This document shows positions 1-5,817 of a DNA stretch of 12,634 nt, piece after piece (the stretch's first letter is position 1; the number at the start of each line of letters is the position of its first letter). Both the position numbers and the translations under genes were made by a program. The DNA is from RGIG3009 sp964470515 (GTDB lineage Bacteria; Bacillota; Clostridia; Oscillospirales; Acutalibacteraceae). The notes beneath the pieces are model-generated. The model was given only the letters and a program-made list of their open reading frames with translations, was not told the DNA's origin and did no database searches. The DNA lies in assembly GCA_964470515.1 (NCBI GenBank), contig CAYYDD010000049.1:1-12634 (forward strand), in the 5' to 3' direction.

Positions 1-153
1 ATCAATCCGTCCCCTACAATGTACTCCCATATTGTGCCCGTTTCCCCCGCGGGGGAAACAGAGTACGTACCGCCTATTCGTTATTCCGCAAGGCGAGAAC
101 CACAAGATAAGTCGATTGAAGCAGGAACCAATGGATTTAAAGGAATTATTTAG
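1..153 (+). CDS. Possible 3' end of an unidentified gene (partial, enters from the left edge)
   Basis: Frame 1 is open from the first base to a TAG at 151-153 and encodes about 50 residues. The peptide contains a stretch reading EYVPPIRYSARREPQDKS and ends in NGFKGII. It reads like real protein rather than an antisense shadow: composition is balanced, with charged and aromatic residues mixed. I do not recognise the family. The start lies outside the window, so length and domain content are unknown. It would converge on the minus-strand DUF4180 remnant, with the two 3' ends overlapping by a few bases (146-153). A perfect 18-bp palindrome lies inside it at 41-58. This could also be a chance open frame of 150 bases, so confidence is low. 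Confidence 0.3.
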   Translation: MNPSPTMYSHIVPVSPAGETEYVPPIRYSARREPQDKSIEAGTNGFKGII

Positions 154-445
154 TAAATTTCGCAATGGCCTCATCAAGGGAAGCTACGGAAAAACGTCTT
201 TGCCTTTGTTACTCTCATAAATGAAATCATGCAAAGGCTTACTGGTGTAGTTTGAAAAATCGCCGTAAATGGCAATACGACCACCGTAATTGATGTATTT
301 CTGAAGCATCTCACCGGCGAAGCCGGTGCTGAGAATGAAAAAGTCGTCGCAAATCAATGGCAGATGAAATATCCGTTATAACCTTCTCTTCATTGTTAAT
401 TATGGCACAAGCGATGTCGTTTCTTATTTCTTTCTTAATGGTCAT
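146..445 (-). pseudogene. DUF4180-domain protein gene, broken by an internal deletion and a frameshift
   Basis: Seen on the minus strand: a ribosome site TAGGAG (about 455-460) precedes an ATG at 445-443. The first frame gives MTIKKEIRNDIACAIINNEE and runs on to ...ITDISSAIDL (to about 352), then goes out of frame and would stop after a dozen residues. The next frame resumes at about 346 with DDFFILSTGFAGEMLQKYIN and continues through IAIYGDFSNYTSKPLHDFIY and ESNKGKDVF. A second break at about 190 is followed, in a third frame, by VASLDEAIAKFTK and a TAA at 148-146. These segments match, in order, what I remember of DUF4180 proteins (about 110-120 residues, function unknown). About 20-25 residues of the middle of the domain are missing at the first junction. 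Two independent lesions argue for real decay rather than one sequencing error. The promoter and ribosome site still look intact. Confidence 0.75.
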
Positions 446-480
446 TAATTGTCTCTCCTATGAAGAAAATCGCTTTTATA

Positions 481-507
481 ATTATAACATAAGATCCTGA
501 AATACAA
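481..507 (-). promoter_or_regulatory. Promoter of the DUF4180 pseudogene
   Basis: On the minus strand TTGTAT (507-502) and TATAAT (486-481) are separated by 15 bases, and the -10 is extended (TGTTATAAT). It points at the broken reading frame starting at 445. The short spacer is compensated by the perfect, extended -10. Confidence 0.45.
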
Positions 508-666
508 GGCGCGTGGATAAAGTTGATAAATTAAGTTTGAATCTAAGGGTTACCTATGGGTATATAGAAAGCTATAACTCGCAGCACCTGATAGTATATG
601 CGTAATGACTACTGTCACGCCAAAAGCAATGTCTTCTTTCACCGTGCTGTCAACGGTGGAGGGGAT

Positions 667-695
667 TTGACATTGCCGGAAAGATATGGTAGGAT
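667..695 (+). promoter_or_regulatory. Promoter of the lipoprotein gene
   Basis: A consensus -35 TTGACA (667-672) is followed after 17 bases by TAGGAT (690-695), with an upstream TG that makes it an extended -10 (TGGTAGGAT). Transcription would start near 702, just ahead of the ribosome site AAAGGAGG at 706-713, so the leader is very short. Confidence 0.6.
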
Positions 696-721
696 AAGAT
701 CACTTAAAGGAGGTGGGTGCA

Positions 722-1705
722 ATGCGTAAGGTACTGGCGTGTTTTCTGGTGACGGCATTGCTGTTTTGCTTTGCGGGTTGTGCCGACGAGCCTGCAACTA
801 GGACGACGGGTACATCGACGACCGCAACCACGGTCACGACCGAATCCGCTGCTCCCACGACCACAACAACAGCGCCTACGACTACAAAGCAGAAAAAAAC
901 GACCACAACGGCCACGGTTACCACGACGACGGTTTGCCAACATACAGCGGTGAACAATGCCACCTGCATTGACGGTCAAACGTGCAAGGCCTGCGGCGTG
1001 AGGCTGAGCGATGCGATCGGCCACGATTTTGCCGACGGTGTTTGCACCCGTTGCGGTGCCAAAAATCCGGATCACATATCGCGCGTTGAGGTGCTCGGTG
1101 TGGAATTGGGTGAGGATATGGTGGAGCTGCTGGTGGGTGATACCGTTCGACTGACCTATACGTTATCCCCGGAAAATGCGACCGATCAGGACGTCACGTG
1201 GACTTCCTCTAACCCGGCGGTGGTTGCGGTGTCAACAAATGGCATAGTAACGGGCGTGAGCGTAGGTGACGCGGTCGTCACGGTGACCAGTATGAACGGC
1301 AAGACCGCGACTTGCAAGGTGACGGTGGGTGATGTGGCGCTGGATGTGCCGATACTGCCGACCGAGTTGCGGTATGCCGCTGATTATCAAAAAACCGTGC
1401 CGATCTACGTGGAGCTGTCCGATATTGAATACCGCTATACCCAGACGGCGGAGAACGAGGGAACGCTACTGATCCTGTTTCAGGGCCGGCTGACGTATGC
1501 CGCCGACGGTGACGGACACTATACCACCGCGAAGATCGGATGGCGACTGTACGATGCAGAGGATACCCTGGTGACGGAGAGTGTTGCCCAGAGCAGCGAA
1601 AAGATCAAAATCGGAAACGATCTGGTGGGCGTTTGCGCAGAGATCCCGCAACTGGCACCGGGTGGGTATCGGCTGGAAGTATATAGCGTATTTGATAAGA
1701 AATAA
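722..1705 (+). CDS. Secreted lipoprotein: Thr-rich linker, Cys-rich motif, Big_2 domain and C-terminal beta-type domain
   Basis: I chose the ATG at 722 (327 residues) because AAAGGAGG lies 8 bases upstream; a GTG nine bases earlier sits inside that site. Residues 1-20 form a lipoprotein signal peptide with lipobox FAGC, so Cys20 should be lipidated and the protein anchored outside the membrane. Residues 28-70 are mostly threonine, a flexible wall-spanning linker. Residues 72-113 carry Cys at 72, 82, 88, 91, 108 and 111 and His at 73 and 101, with paired CKAC and CTRC knuckles. This cysteine motif is common in exported clostridial proteins and may bind metal. Residues about 121-202 form a bacterial Ig-like Big_2 domain (LSPENATDQDVTWTSSNP, then GIVTGVSVGDAVVTV). 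The last 120 residues look beta-rich and I do not recognise them. The ligand is unknown; a surface adhesion or binding role is inferred from the architecture. It is monocistronic, with its own promoter and terminator. Confidence 0.85.
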   Translation: MRKVLACFLVTALLFCFAGCADEPATRTTGTSTTATTVTTESAAPTTTTTAPTTTKQKKTTTTATVTTTTVCQHTAVNNATCIDGQTCKACGVRLSDAIGHDFADGVCTRCGAKNPDHISRVEVLGVELGEDMVELLVGDTVRLTYTLSPENATDQDVTWTSSNPAVVAVSTNGIVTGVSVGDAVVTVTSMNGKTATCKVTVGDVALDVPILPTELRYAADYQKTVPIYVELSDIEYRYTQTAENEGTLLILFQGRLTYAADGDGHYTTAKIGWRLYDAEDTLVTESVAQSSEKIKIGNDLVGVCAEIPQLAPGGYRLEVYSVFDKK

Positions 1706-1735
1706 AAAAGAGCCTCGCTCGAGGCTCCTTTTTTT
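1704..1735. terminator. Bidirectional intrinsic terminator between the lipoprotein gene and thiT
   Basis: GAGCCTC (1710-1716) and GAGGCTC (1721-1727) pair around a 4-base loop. An A run (1704-1709) precedes and a T run (1729-1735) follows, so it works for both strands. It overlaps the lipoprotein stop codon and lies 8 bases beyond the thiT stop, serving two convergent genes. Confidence 0.9.
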
Positions 1736-1742
1736 GAGCTGT

Positions 1743-2561
1743 TTACGCTTTTTTGAGACGGGCGGCGATAAGCTCCAGAGCACCGAAAATGACCGCACCG
1801 ACAGCGGCAAGGATACCGACCTTTGCCCAGTTGACACCGGCAAGTCCGACGAGAAACAGCTCGCCGGTCTCTGCCGACTGGATCGCGGGAGCCACGATGA
1901 TGATGATCCACACGGCGGCGGCCAGCAGCACCGTCTTGGAAACGATGGACAACACGACCGCGACGGGGGAAGCCGTTTTCATGGCGGTGGCCCGCGTGAC
2001 GGTGTTGCCCTCAAAGGACAGGAACCGTGAGATATACACCGCGCCGAGTGCCAGAATGATGGTTTCGGGGATCATATAGGTCGCATTATAGGACAGCGAA
2101 TAGGTGAGCGACTGACCGAACGGAACGGACATATCGCGCCACACAGTAAAGCCGGACACGGTGTGGCACAGATACCGCAGAATACCCGTGACCACGGCGG
2201 CGGTCGCGAGCGATAAGCCCTGTGACCAGCCCTTACGGCGGAACAAACCGCCGAGACCCAGCGCCAAAAAGGCGAGAAGATAATCGAACACCGCGAGCGT
2301 TACGTAGGACGCAAAGCCCTGCACCCAAGCGAAGTTCTCCAGCCCCAGCAGCAGCTGGATAAGGCTGTAGGTAAACGCCGTGACGACACCCCATTTGGTG
2401 CCGTAACGGTAGGCGATGATGAGCAGCGGCAGCATACTGAAGGCGGTGACACTGCCGCCGTAGGGCATATCCACGATCTTGAGAACGCTGAGCACTGCGG
2501 CGAACGCCAGCATAATGGCACTTTCAGTCAGGCGGTAAGCGGTACGGTTTTGTGCAGACAT
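1743..2561 (-). CDS. thiT: Thiamine-specific ECF transporter S component ThiT, with C-terminal extension
   Basis: This is a membrane protein of 272 residues that binds thiamine and delivers it with the shared ECF module (EcfA, EcfA', EcfT), which is not in the window. Family marks visible: an AxxxA motif in helix 1 (A15, A19), used by S components to contact EcfT; FDYLLAF at 92-98; the H133/W141 segment CHTVSGFTVW; and YSLSYNATYM with Y158 and N159, matching thiamine-contacting positions known from ThiT. Start choice: AAAGGA lies 8 bases upstream of the ATG at 2561, whereas the in-frame ATG at 2570 overlaps that site. ThiT is normally about 180-200 residues. Here residues from about 186 add roughly 85 more, with two likely membrane segments (about 200-227 and 246-265). 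The TPP riboswitch upstream independently supports thiamine as substrate. Confidence 0.93.
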   Translation of the reverse strand: MSAQNRTAYRLTESAIMLAFAAVLSVLKIVDMPYGGSVTAFSMLPLLIIAYRYGTKWGVVTAFTYSLIQLLLGLENFAWVQGFASYVTLAVFDYLLAFLALGLGGLFRRKGWSQGLSLATAAVVTGILRYLCHTVSGFTVWRDMSVPFGQSLTYSLSYNATYMIPETIILALGAVYISRFLSFEGNTVTRATAMKTASPVAVVLSIVSKTVLLAAAVWIIIIVAPAIQSAETGELFLVGLAGVNWAKVGILAAVGAVIFGALELIAARLKKA

Positions 2562-2582
2562 AATTAACATCCTTTCTGTGCT

Positions 2583-2620
2583 AAAACGAAACAAGGGCAC
2601 CCTCCGGTGAGAGGGTGCCC
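2583..2620 (-). terminator. Riboswitch-controlled intrinsic terminator in the thiT leader
   Basis: On the minus strand GGGCACCCTC (2620-2611), loop TCACCG, and GAGGGTGCCC (2604-2595) form a perfect 10-bp stem followed by a T-rich tail (2594-2583). It lies between the TPP aptamer and the thiT start, where an expression-platform terminator belongs. Confidence 0.88.
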
Positions 2621-2633
2621 GAAAAAGCACAGA

Positions 2634-2657
2634 GTATACGCCTTGCAGTGCGTACAC
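2634..2657 (-). other. Linker hairpin between the TPP aptamer and terminator
   Basis: On the minus strand GTGTACGC (2657-2650) pairs with GCGTATAC (2641-2634) over 8 bp with one G-U pair and an 8-base loop. Its 3' arm overlaps ATACTC, which could instead pair with the aptamer (see findings), so the hairpin may form only in one of the two states. Confidence 0.5.
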
Positions 2658-2665
2658 GCTTTGTA

Positions 2666-2751
2666 AACATCCCTCCGCCGGCATTATCCGGATCAGGTTC
2701 CAGGGTTAGAAGCAACGCTTCCTCTCAGCCGAATACTCAGCACCCCTTGTT
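2666..2751 (-). promoter_or_regulatory. TPP riboswitch aptamer (THI box)
   Basis: The minus strand shows the conserved THI-box pieces in order: AAGGGGTGC, then GGCTGAGAGG, a small P3 hairpin (GAAGC-GTT-GCTTC), ACCCTGGAACCTGATCC, and finally GATAATGCCGGCGGAGGGA. AACA (2751-2748) can close P1 with TGTT (2669-2666). Known function: binding of thiamine pyrophosphate folds the aptamer and reduces expression downstream. A strong terminator lies 45 bases beyond it, so control is probably by premature termination ahead of thiT. Confidence 0.96.
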
Positions 2752-2766
2752 CAATTTTGCGAGGCC

Positions 2767-2795
2767 ATTGTATCACAAGCGTTTTCGCTTGTCAA
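2767..2795 (-). promoter_or_regulatory. Promoter of the thiT riboswitch transcript
   Basis: On the minus strand TTGACA (2795-2790), exactly 17 bases, then TACAAT (2772-2767). The start would fall near 2760, about 10 bases ahead of the aptamer. The -35 begins only 10 bases after the icd stop codon, so the promoter is squeezed into the short icd-thiT gap. Confidence 0.85.
2775..2792 (-). repeat. Inverted repeat filling the thiT promoter spacer
   Basis: ACAAGCG and CGCTTGT (7-bp arms, 4-base centre) span the last half of the -35 and nearly the whole -35/-10 spacer. There is no T tract, so it is not a good terminator for icd. Its position is that of a repressor operator, but no regulator is known from the window. 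Confidence 0.5.
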
Positions 2796-2805
2796 GACCG
2801 AATTT

Positions 2806-4005
2806 TTACGCTAACCGTTTAGCGATCTCGTCGAGGAACTCCACCGAGCTGACGCGACGCTTGTTCTCCAGCGAGGAGAGCAGGTACAGATCGCCGGTCA
2901 TCACGCCGTCCTCGATGGTCTGCAGCGTGGCCTTCTCCAGACGGTCGGCAAACGCGACAAGCTCCGGCAGCTCGTCCAGCTCACCGCGCTTACGCAGCGC
3001 ACCCGACCACGCAAAGATGGTCGCGACCGAGTTGGTGGAGGTAGGCTCACCCTTGAGATGCTTGTAATAATGACGGGTCACAGTACCGTGCGCGGCCTCA
3101 TACTCGTACAGACCGTCGGGCGAGACGAGCACACTGGTCATCATCGCCAACGAGCCGAACGCGGTAGCGACCATATCGCTCATTACGTCGCCGTCGTAGT
3201 TCTTGCACGCCCAGATAAAGCCTCCCTTCGAGCGGATAACGCGGGCGACCGCGTCGTCGATCAGCGTGTAAAAGTACTCGATACCGGCGATCTCGAAGGC
3301 CTCCTTGTACTCGGCCTGGTAGAGCTCGTTGAAGATATCCTTGAAGCGGTGGTCGTACACCTTGGAAATGGTATCCTTGGTGGAAAACCACAGATCCTGC
3401 TTCTGATCCAGCGCATACTTGAAGCACGCGTGAGCGAAGCTACGGATGGATGCATCGGTATTGTGCACGCCCTGAATGATACCGGCACCCTCAAAATCGT
3501 GAATGGTCTTGCGGTCGATGCGACCGTCGGGGTAGGTGACGACCAGCTCCGCCTTGGCGGCACTGTCCACGTACAGCTCGGAGTTTTTGTACACGTCGCC
3601 GTAAGCGTGGCGGGCGAGCGTGATGGGCTGCTCCCACGTGGACACGCTGGGCGAGATCCCCTTGACTACCACGGGGGCGCGGAACACCGTACCGTCCAGC
3701 ATGGCGCGCAGCGTGCCGTTGGGGCTTTTCCACATTTCCTTGAGCTTATATTCCTCTACGCGCTGTGCGTTGGGGGTGATGGTAGCGCACTTTACGCCGA
3801 CACCGTACTTTTTGATGGCGTTGGCGGCATCCACCGTCACTTGATCGCTGGTCTCATCGCGATACGGCAGACCGAGGTCATAGTATTCGCACTTCAGATC
3901 AACGAACGGCAGCAGCAGGCGCTCCTTGATCTCTTTCCAGAGAATACGGGTCATTTCGTCGCCGTCCATCTCGACGAGCGGCGTTTTCATTTGAATTTTA
4001 GCCAT
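2806..4005 (-). CDS. icd: NADP-dependent isocitrate dehydrogenase
   Basis: Catalyses oxidative decarboxylation of isocitrate to 2-oxoglutarate in the cytoplasm, supplying NADPH and the glutamate precursor. The 399-residue product is full length for the homodimeric, eukaryote-like NADP-IDH class (about 400-415). It opens with KTPLVEMDGDEMTRILW and has the substrate segment SPNGTLRAMLDGTVFRAP (about residues 93-110). Near residues 268-280 it has NYDGDVMSDMVA, with the metal-binding aspartates. HGTVTRHYYKHLKGEPTSTN follows; its R and H after VT are the residues that select NADP over NAD. The ATG at 4005 is preceded by GAAGGA at a normal distance and by a strong promoter. No terminator is visible between its stop and the thiT promoter, so some read-through into the riboswitch is possible. 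Confidence 0.95.
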   Translation of the reverse strand: MAKIQMKTPLVEMDGDEMTRILWKEIKERLLLPFVDLKCEYYDLGLPYRDETSDQVTVDAANAIKKYGVGVKCATITPNAQRVEEYKLKEMWKSPNGTLRAMLDGTVFRAPVVVKGISPSVSTWEQPITLARHAYGDVYKNSELYVDSAAKAELVVTYPDGRIDRKTIHDFEGAGIIQGVHNTDASIRSFAHACFKYALDQKQDLWFSTKDTISKVYDHRFKDIFNELYQAEYKEAFEIAGIEYFYTLIDDAVARVIRSKGGFIWACKNYDGDVMSDMVATAFGSLAMMTSVLVSPDGLYEYEAAHGTVTRHYYKHLKGEPTSTNSVATIFAWSGALRKRGELDELPELVAFADRLEKATLQTIEDGVMTGDLYLLSSLENKRRVSSVEFLDEIAKRLA

Positions 4006-4037
4006 AGCAGATCCTTCTTTCTTAGGAGATATCCTTT

Positions 4038-4066
4038 ATTATACCGTTTTTTTTGCGCGATGGCAA
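4038..4066 (-). promoter_or_regulatory. Promoter of icd
   Basis: On the minus strand TTGCCA (4066-4061), a 17-base A-rich spacer, and a perfect TATAAT (4043-4038). It is divergent from the promoter of the protease gene; the two -35 boxes are about 9 bases apart. Confidence 0.8.
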
Positions 4067-4075
4067 CTGTTTTTG

Positions 4076-4104
4076 TTGCGAAATAGGCCGCAACCGTGTA
4101 TAAT
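4076..4104 (+). promoter_or_regulatory. Promoter of the CPBP protease-tadA pair
   Basis: TTGCGA (4076-4081), 17 bases, then a perfect TATAAT (4099-4104). Start would be near 4111, about 29 bases ahead of the ATG at 4140. Confidence 0.7.
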
Positions 4105-4139
4105 AAGGGCGTAAATACGTAAAGAAAGCCGGTGACACG

Positions 4140-5126
4140 ATGAATAACCTGCCGTATATGCTACTCACACCGCAGCAAGCGGAAAAACGCAAAATCAGAC
4201 GCGATGCCAATTTTATCGGGTTTATACTCATCGCTCTGTTGGCGGGTCAGGTCGTGATCGGTGTGCTTCTGGGTATTTTTGCGCGGATCGGCGTGATCGA
4301 TCTGTATCGCGGGGATTACGGCTTGGGTCATATCGGGTATATGCTGTGTAATATGCTGGAATATGTGATCTACGTGGGGGTGCCGGTGATCGTGACGGCA
4401 CTCATTATGCGCCGGAACGTCAACCCGTTCCCGACGCACCGCGTGGTGCGCGGAACCTATCCGCTTGCGTTCTTCGGCGGCCTCGCGATGGCAGTGCTGG
4501 CGAATTTTATCGCGAGCTTCGTGATGACTTTTTTACTGGGTCTCGGCGTACCGTATCCGAATATGCCGGACGTGTATGAGTCGACGCTGACAAGCCTGCT
4601 ACTGAATCTTATCAGCACCGCGTTGCTGCCCGCGCTGCTCGAAGAAATGACGATGCGCGGCTATATTCTCGGTGCGTTGCGTCCGTACGGTGATCGTCTG
4701 GCCGTTGTGGTGTCTGCCATCCTGTTCGGGCTTATCCACGCAAACGTGCTTCAGATACCGTTCGCGTTTATCCTTGGCTTGGTGCTGGGTTGGCTGACCG
4801 TGCAGACGGGTAGCATCTGGCCGGCGGTGTTGCTGCATTTCGCCAACAACGCGATGTCGGTGGTGCTCAGCTGGAGCGAGCAATTCACAGGGAAAAGCGA
4901 CGGGCCAATCGTTGTCACGTATATGCTCGTGTGTCTGGCCGGCACCATTGTGTTTTTGGCAGTCTTTTTGCAGAAAAAGCCGTACAGCGAGGACCTGCTG
5001 CGCCCGGTGGGGAACAGTCCCTCACTGCTGCCGCTGTCTCAGCGCGTATCGGCGGTGGTGACCGCACCGGCATTTCTGGTGGGAGGTATCGTATGGATAC
5101 TTATGCTGATTCGGTCGCTGTTTTGA
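4140..5126 (+). CDS. CPBP-family (CAAX/Abi-type) intramembrane glutamic protease
   Basis: A 328-residue polytopic membrane protein of the CPBP (PF02517) family, whose members include CAAX prenyl proteases and bacteriocin self-immunity or peptide-processing proteins. The conserved motifs are all present: EEMTMRG at 168-174 (the EExxxR motif with catalytic Glu168/Glu169), FGLIHAN with His200, and LLHFANN with His233. About eight hydrophobic segments are visible, the first at about 25-48 and the last near the C-terminus. The substrate cannot be told from sequence. No bacteriocin or pheromone peptide gene is nearby, so a housekeeping membrane-processing role is as likely as immunity. The start at 4140 has only a weak GAAAG-type ribosome site. 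The 3' end overlaps tadA by 34 bases and the two share the promoter upstream, suggesting a two-gene transcript. Confidence 0.88.
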   Translation: MNNLPYMLLTPQQAEKRKIRRDANFIGFILIALLAGQVVIGVLLGIFARIGVIDLYRGDYGLGHIGYMLCNMLEYVIYVGVPVIVTALIMRRNVNPFPTHRVVRGTYPLAFFGGLAMAVLANFIASFVMTFLLGLGVPYPNMPDVYESTLTSLLLNLISTALLPALLEEMTMRGYILGALRPYGDRLAVVVSAILFGLIHANVLQIPFAFILGLVLGWLTVQTGSIWPAVLLHFANNAMSVVLSWSEQFTGKSDGPIVVTYMLVCLAGTIVFLAVFLQKKPYSEDLLRPVGNSPSLLPLSQRVSAVVTAPAFLVGGIVWILMLIRSLF

Positions 5127-5578
5127 GCGACGATGAGCGATTTATGTGCGCGGCATTGGAGCTTGCGCGTGAAGCGGCAGACGAGGGCGAGGTGCCGGTC
5201 GGTGCGGTAATCGTCAAGGATGGTGAGATCATCGCCACGGGTCGCAATCGCCGTGAGCTCGACCGCCAAGCACTGGCACACGCGGAGATCGAGGCCATTG
5301 GCCGGGCGTGTGAAGCACTCGGCGGGTGGCGGCTGTCGGGCTGTACACTGTATGTGACTCTGGAGCCGTGCCCGATGTGTGCGGGTGCGATCATCAATGC
5401 GCGTATCGACCGTCTGGTGTACGGCGCATCCGACCCCAAGGCCGGGTCGTGCGGGTCGCTGACCGATCTGTTTGAGCTGCCGTATAATCATCATCCCGCG
5501 ACCGAGCGGGGCGTGCTGGAGAGTGAGTGCGTCGCCGTGCTCAAGGAATTTTTTCGCGCCCTGCGGAACAGACCGTAA
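5093..5578 (+). CDS. tadA: tRNA-specific adenosine deaminase TadA
   Basis: Deaminates adenosine 34 of the tRNA-Arg(ACG) anticodon to inosine, allowing wobble reading of CGN codons; cytoplasmic zinc enzyme. The 161-residue product is standard length. The zinc/catalytic motif HAE sits at 63-65 (His63 ligand, Glu65 proton shuttle) and PCPMC at 92-96 supplies Cys93 and Cys96. Further family marks are EVPVGAVIV (33-41), GRNRRE (50-55) and DPKAGSCGSL (114-123). The ATG at 5093 was chosen because GGGAGG lies 6 bases upstream, inside the end of the protease gene. The 34-base overlap in a different frame suggests translational coupling. In many Firmicutes the SRP RNA gene follows tadA, but I could not find it here. 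Confidence 0.95.
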   Translation: MDTYADSVAVLSDDERFMCAALELAREAADEGEVPVGAVIVKDGEIIATGRNRRELDRQALAHAEIEAIGRACEALGGWRLSGCTLYVTLEPCPMCAGAIINARIDRLVYGASDPKAGSCGSLTDLFELPYNHHPATERGVLESECVAVLKEFFRALRNRP

Positions 5579-5684
5579 GGTCGTACCCGCCCCTTGTGTA
5601 AAAAGAGGGTGCTAAAGGCAAAAACCGGGGGTTGTCAACGCCCTATTTTCCAAACCCGGCCGCCGAAATTCGCACGAACTACCC

Positions 5685-5713
5685 CGGGCGATTCGCGAAT
5701 CGCCCGTTTAATT
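5685..5713 (+). terminator. Palindromic hairpin downstream of tadA, probable terminator
   Basis: Positions 5685-5706 form a perfect 22-bp palindrome, giving a GC-rich stem (CGGGCGAT with ATCGCCCG) closed by TCGCGA. It is followed by TTTAATTTG. The tail is weak for an intrinsic terminator and the hairpin lies 107 bases after tadA, so an operator role is also possible. A weaker imperfect hairpin (about 5627-5643) followed by TATTTT lies nearer tadA. Confidence 0.5.
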
Positions 5714-5739
5714 TGTCGGCGAAAAGTGAAAAAAGCGGA

Positions 5740-5768
5740 TTGAACACGGCAGAAAAATATGATAGTAT
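5740..5768 (+). promoter_or_regulatory. Promoter of the AraC-family regulator gene
   Basis: TTGAAC (5740-5745), 17 bases, TAGTAT (5763-5768) with an upstream TG (TGATAGTAT), an extended -10. Transcription would start about 43 bases before the ATG. Confidence 0.6.
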
Positions 5769-5817
5769 AAAGGTAACGGCGGGGACGTGGTAAATTTATC
5801 CTGCCGAGAGGGCGCGT

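Larger units (their letters stand above)
446..721. other. A/T-rich intergenic stretch
   Basis: Between the pseudogene and the lipoprotein gene I see no further gene. The segment holds the pseudogene promoter, a short inverted repeat CACCGT/ACGGTG (640-645 and 653-658, 7-base loop) immediately upstream of the lipoprotein -35, and the lipoprotein promoter. The part from 516 to 640 shows nothing I can name. Confidence 0.5.

Noticed and set aside
41..58. Perfect 18-bp palindrome TTTCCCCCGCGGGGGAAA near the left edge
   Set aside because: It has no loop or T tract for a terminator and lies in a possible reading frame; I can assign no function, so it is only noted.
461..493. Tiny plus-strand frame beginning MKKIAF
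   Set aside because: Only ten codons, no ribosome site, and it lies over the pseudogene promoter of the other strand.
3058..4086. Long plus-strand open frame opposite the isocitrate dehydrogenase gene
   Set aside because: It is the antisense shadow of a well-conserved gene with codon bias that keeps the opposite strand open; the protein resembles nothing and has no ribosome site.
5579..5684. Possible SRP (4.5S-type) RNA gene, which often follows tadA
   Set aside because: The conserved SRP core (GGTCAGG...GGAAGCAGCC type) is not present; only weak imperfect hairpins are seen.
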